A stretch of DNA of 7,561 nt from an uncultured Lachnospiraceae bacterium. GTDB taxonomy: Bacteria > Bacillota > Clostridia > Lachnospirales > Lachnospiraceae. Position 1 is the first letter of the stretch. Every line of letters begins with the position of its first letter. A program made the translations under genes and the position numbers. Of the stretch, positions 6,285-7,561 are shown in pieces. The stretch lies in contig USGM01000133.1 in NCBI GenBank assembly GCA_900554205.1, positions 1 through 7,561 on the forward strand, in the 5' to 3' direction. The notes under the pieces are model-generated. The model worked only from the letters and a program-made list of their open reading frames with translations. It searched no databases and was not told the origin of the DNA.

Positions 6285-7425
6285 TTTCCACACCTGCCTC
6301 TCCCGCGACTTCCCGCATGATCTGCATCTCCTCGCCGCTGATCTCACTGCCGTACACCTGTGTATAAAAATCCGAGATCAGCTCCGAAAAGCTCTTTTCT
6401 CCGGCGACCTGTGCAACCGTGACCTGTTCAATCGCCCTTGTATGGGAATTGTCATAGTCGATCCTGACCGTGTTCGGATAATATTGCTGGAAGATTCCCA
6501 TGGCATCGTCTATGATGTCTTCATCCGTCAATGTCACGTAGATATAATCCTCCGGCGACTCGATATGGGCAGGATTCAGAAGCTGATTCCGCTTTCCCCG
6601 GATATGCCGCAGATCCCTGCACGGCTTCAGGGGAAGCAGCCTGATATCGACCTCCCCTTTTTCTCCGATTGTGACGAGTGGAACCGTTTTTTCACTCCCC
6701 GCCTCGTCCAGCGAATATTTCAGGGGCGACCCCGAGTAGCGCACTTCCTCTCTCCCCACCCGCTGCGGGGAATGGATGTGTCCGAGCGCAACATAGTCGA
6801 AGGCATCAAAACATTCGGGGCTGATTTTCTCCACCAGTCCGACCGTCTGTGTCGCTGCGCCCTCCGACCCGGCAAGCTTCGGATCAGTGCCGCCTGCGAC
6901 AAATTGGTGTGCGACCAGCACGTTCCGCTCCCCGCTGTCAGGCTGCGCCTTGTCGAGAATGACTCTCACCGCGTCCTCATAGGTCTCTATCTTCTCCTCC
7001 GGGAAAAAGTGTCTGACCTGTGATGCCTTCACAAACGGCAGAAGGTAAACATTCAGCTTGCCGAAGGCATCCTCCAGAACCTGTCTGTAGAGCACGCCCT
7101 CGTACTTTGCGGCGATATGGATTCCACTGTTTTGAAAGAGTGTGCTACCGAAATGCAGGCGCTCATCGGAATCGTGGTTGCCGCTGATGAGCAGAACCCT
7201 GATCTTTCTCGCCGCCAGTTCACACAAAAAGTCGTTCAGCAGCGCGACCGCTTCCTCGCTCGGAACTGCCCTGTCGTACACGTCGCCAGCGACCAGAACA
7301 GCGTCCACAGCCTCCCGCTGCGCCATGTCAACAATCTGCTTCAATATATATCTCTGATCCTCGATCAGGCGGAAATCACCGAGTGTTCTGCCCAGATGGA
7401 GATCACCTGTATGTAATAGTTTCAT
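6271..7425 (-). CDS. sbcD: SbcD, Mre11-type nuclease subunit of SbcCD
   Basis: This 384-aa Mn2+-dependent calcineurin-like phosphoesterase is the exo/endonuclease of the SbcCD complex in the cytoplasm. The metal-binding motifs are complete and in order: D8 and H10 in GDLHLGRTL, D48 in GDVYDRAVPS, N83/H84 in GNHD, H173 in AHQF, and H216/H218 in GHIH. Residues after about 260 form the C-terminal capping and SbcC-binding part. The length is normal for the family. The start MKLLHTGDLHLG is canonical, and a GAAAGAGGT ribosome binding site lies on the minus strand (complement of 7432-7440). It is the first gene of the sbcD-sbcC pair. No clear -35/-10 pair is seen between the start and the right edge, so the promoter is probably further upstream or weak. 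Family SbcD enzymes use Mn2+, which may be a coincidence next to the Mn2+-type riboswitch operon. Confidence 0.97.
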   Translation of the reverse strand: MKLLHTGDLHLGRTLGDFRLIEDQRYILKQIVDMAQREAVDAVLVAGDVYDRAVPSEEAVALLNDFLCELAARKIRVLLISGNHDSDERLHFGSTLFQNSGIHIAAKYEGVLYRQVLEDAFGKLNVYLLPFVKASQVRHFFPEEKIETYEDAVRVILDKAQPDSGERNVLVAHQFVAGGTDPKLAGSEGAATQTVGLVEKISPECFDAFDYVALGHIHSPQRVGREEVRYSGSPLKYSLDEAGSEKTVPLVTIGEKGEVDIRLLPLKPCRDLRHIRGKRNQLLNPAHIESPEDYIYVTLTDEDIIDDAMGIFQQYYPNTVRIDYDNSHTRAIEQVTVAQVAGEKSFSELISDFYTQVYGSEISGEEMQIMREVAGEAGVENAAD

Positions 7426-7440
7426 GTGAGTACCTCTTTC

Positions 7441-7471
7441 TCTGCATGGGACGTTGCCCGAGACTGCACAG
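7441..7471. repeat. 31-bp direct repeat, copy 1 (upstream of sbcD)
   Basis: This is a perfect 31-bp match to 7484-7514, beginning TCTGCATGGG and ending GACTGCACAG. It sits 15 bp before the sbcD start codon, so it is in the untranslated leader or promoter region of sbcDC. Each copy contains GGG-acgttg-CCC (7448-7459), able to form a very short hairpin, and is flanked by TGCA at both ends. Confidence 0.9.
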
Positions 7472-7483
7472 TTCTACTCTGAT

Positions 7484-7514
7484 TCTGCATGGGACGTTGC
7501 CCGAGACTGCACAG
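7484..7514. repeat. 31-bp direct repeat, copy 2 (upstream of sbcD)
   Basis: This copy is identical to 7441-7471 over all 31 bases. The two are separated by a 12-bp AT-richer spacer (7472-7483), for a period of 43 bp, and identity stops sharply at both boundaries. Only two copies lie in the window. It could be a local duplication, a doubled operator, or part of a dispersed intergenic repeat family. Confidence 0.9.
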
Positions 7515-7561
7515 ACCACCGCAGGCACGCTCTCGCTACCTTCCGCACGCAGCGGCACATA
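7515..7561. other. GC-rich, hairpin-prone intergenic end of the window
   Basis: After the second repeat the sequence is rich in CCGC/GCGG blocks, including a hairpin CCGC-acgca-GCGG (7543-7555), and the motif CGCTCTCGCT is also present. No start, RBS or convincing codon pattern is visible. It looks like the edge of a structured intergenic repeat rather than the end of a gene, but only 47 bases are available. Confidence 0.35.

Noticed and set aside
6285..6347. N-terminal 21-residue extension of SbcC from the ATG at 6347
   Set aside because: The extension is Arg/Cys-rich shadow of sbcD coding sequence. The canonical SbcC N-terminus begins at the ATG at 6284.
7441..7514. CRISPR array
   Set aside because: There are only two repeats, the 12-bp spacer is too short, and no cas genes are nearby.
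7376..7561. Minus-strand frame open from the right edge into sbcD, possibly the end of an upstream gene
   Set aside because: It runs through both copies of the direct repeat in different reading phases, shows no recognisable protein motif and stops inside sbcD. Chance openness in GC-rich DNA is enough to explain it.

Overview
The window looks like chromosomal DNA from an anaerobic, moderately GC-rich Firmicute of class Clostridia, probably Lachnospiraceae. This is an inference. It rests on strong AGGAGG-type ribosome binding sites, the sodium-pump beta/gamma gene pair, a Gram-positive-type MBOAT acyltransferase and the sbcD-sbcC order. No rRNA, tRNA, CRISPR array or transposase is visible.

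Left part (1-1260, minus strand): the first 420 codons of an MBOAT-family membrane O-acyltransferase whose 3' end lies beyond the left edge. It has its own sigma-A-type promoter and a strong RBS. Positions 1261-1643 form a divergent control region. The minus-strand promoter drives the MBOAT gene. A back-to-back plus-strand promoter starts a long leader that folds as a yybP-ykoY (Mn2+-sensing) riboswitch, with an intrinsic terminator whose 5' arm overlaps the closing helix of the aptamer. This geometry predicts that ligand turns transcription on.

Middle part (1644-2984, plus strand): a two-gene operon behind the riboswitch. It encodes a 378-aa OadB/GcdB/MmdB-family Na+-pump beta subunit with the known functional residues intact, and a 48-aa single-span OadG-like mini gamma subunit. 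No carboxyltransferase (alpha) or biotin-carrier gene is present in the window. A strong terminator at 3000-3034 ends the operon.

Right part (3039-7425, minus strand): sbcD followed by sbcC with a 14-bp overlap, encoding the nuclease and the ATPase of the SbcCD (Mre11-Rad50-type) DNA-end-processing complex. They converge on the sodium-pump operon. Upstream of sbcD there is a perfect 31-bp direct repeat (two copies, 43-bp period), followed by a GC-rich hairpin-prone stretch up to the edge.

The most interesting point is a Mn2+-type riboswitch in front of an orphan sodium-pump beta/gamma pair. The genes usually reported under this RNA are Mn/cation exporters, so the pair may have a role in metal-ion homeostasis or Na+-coupled transport rather than in classical decarboxylation.
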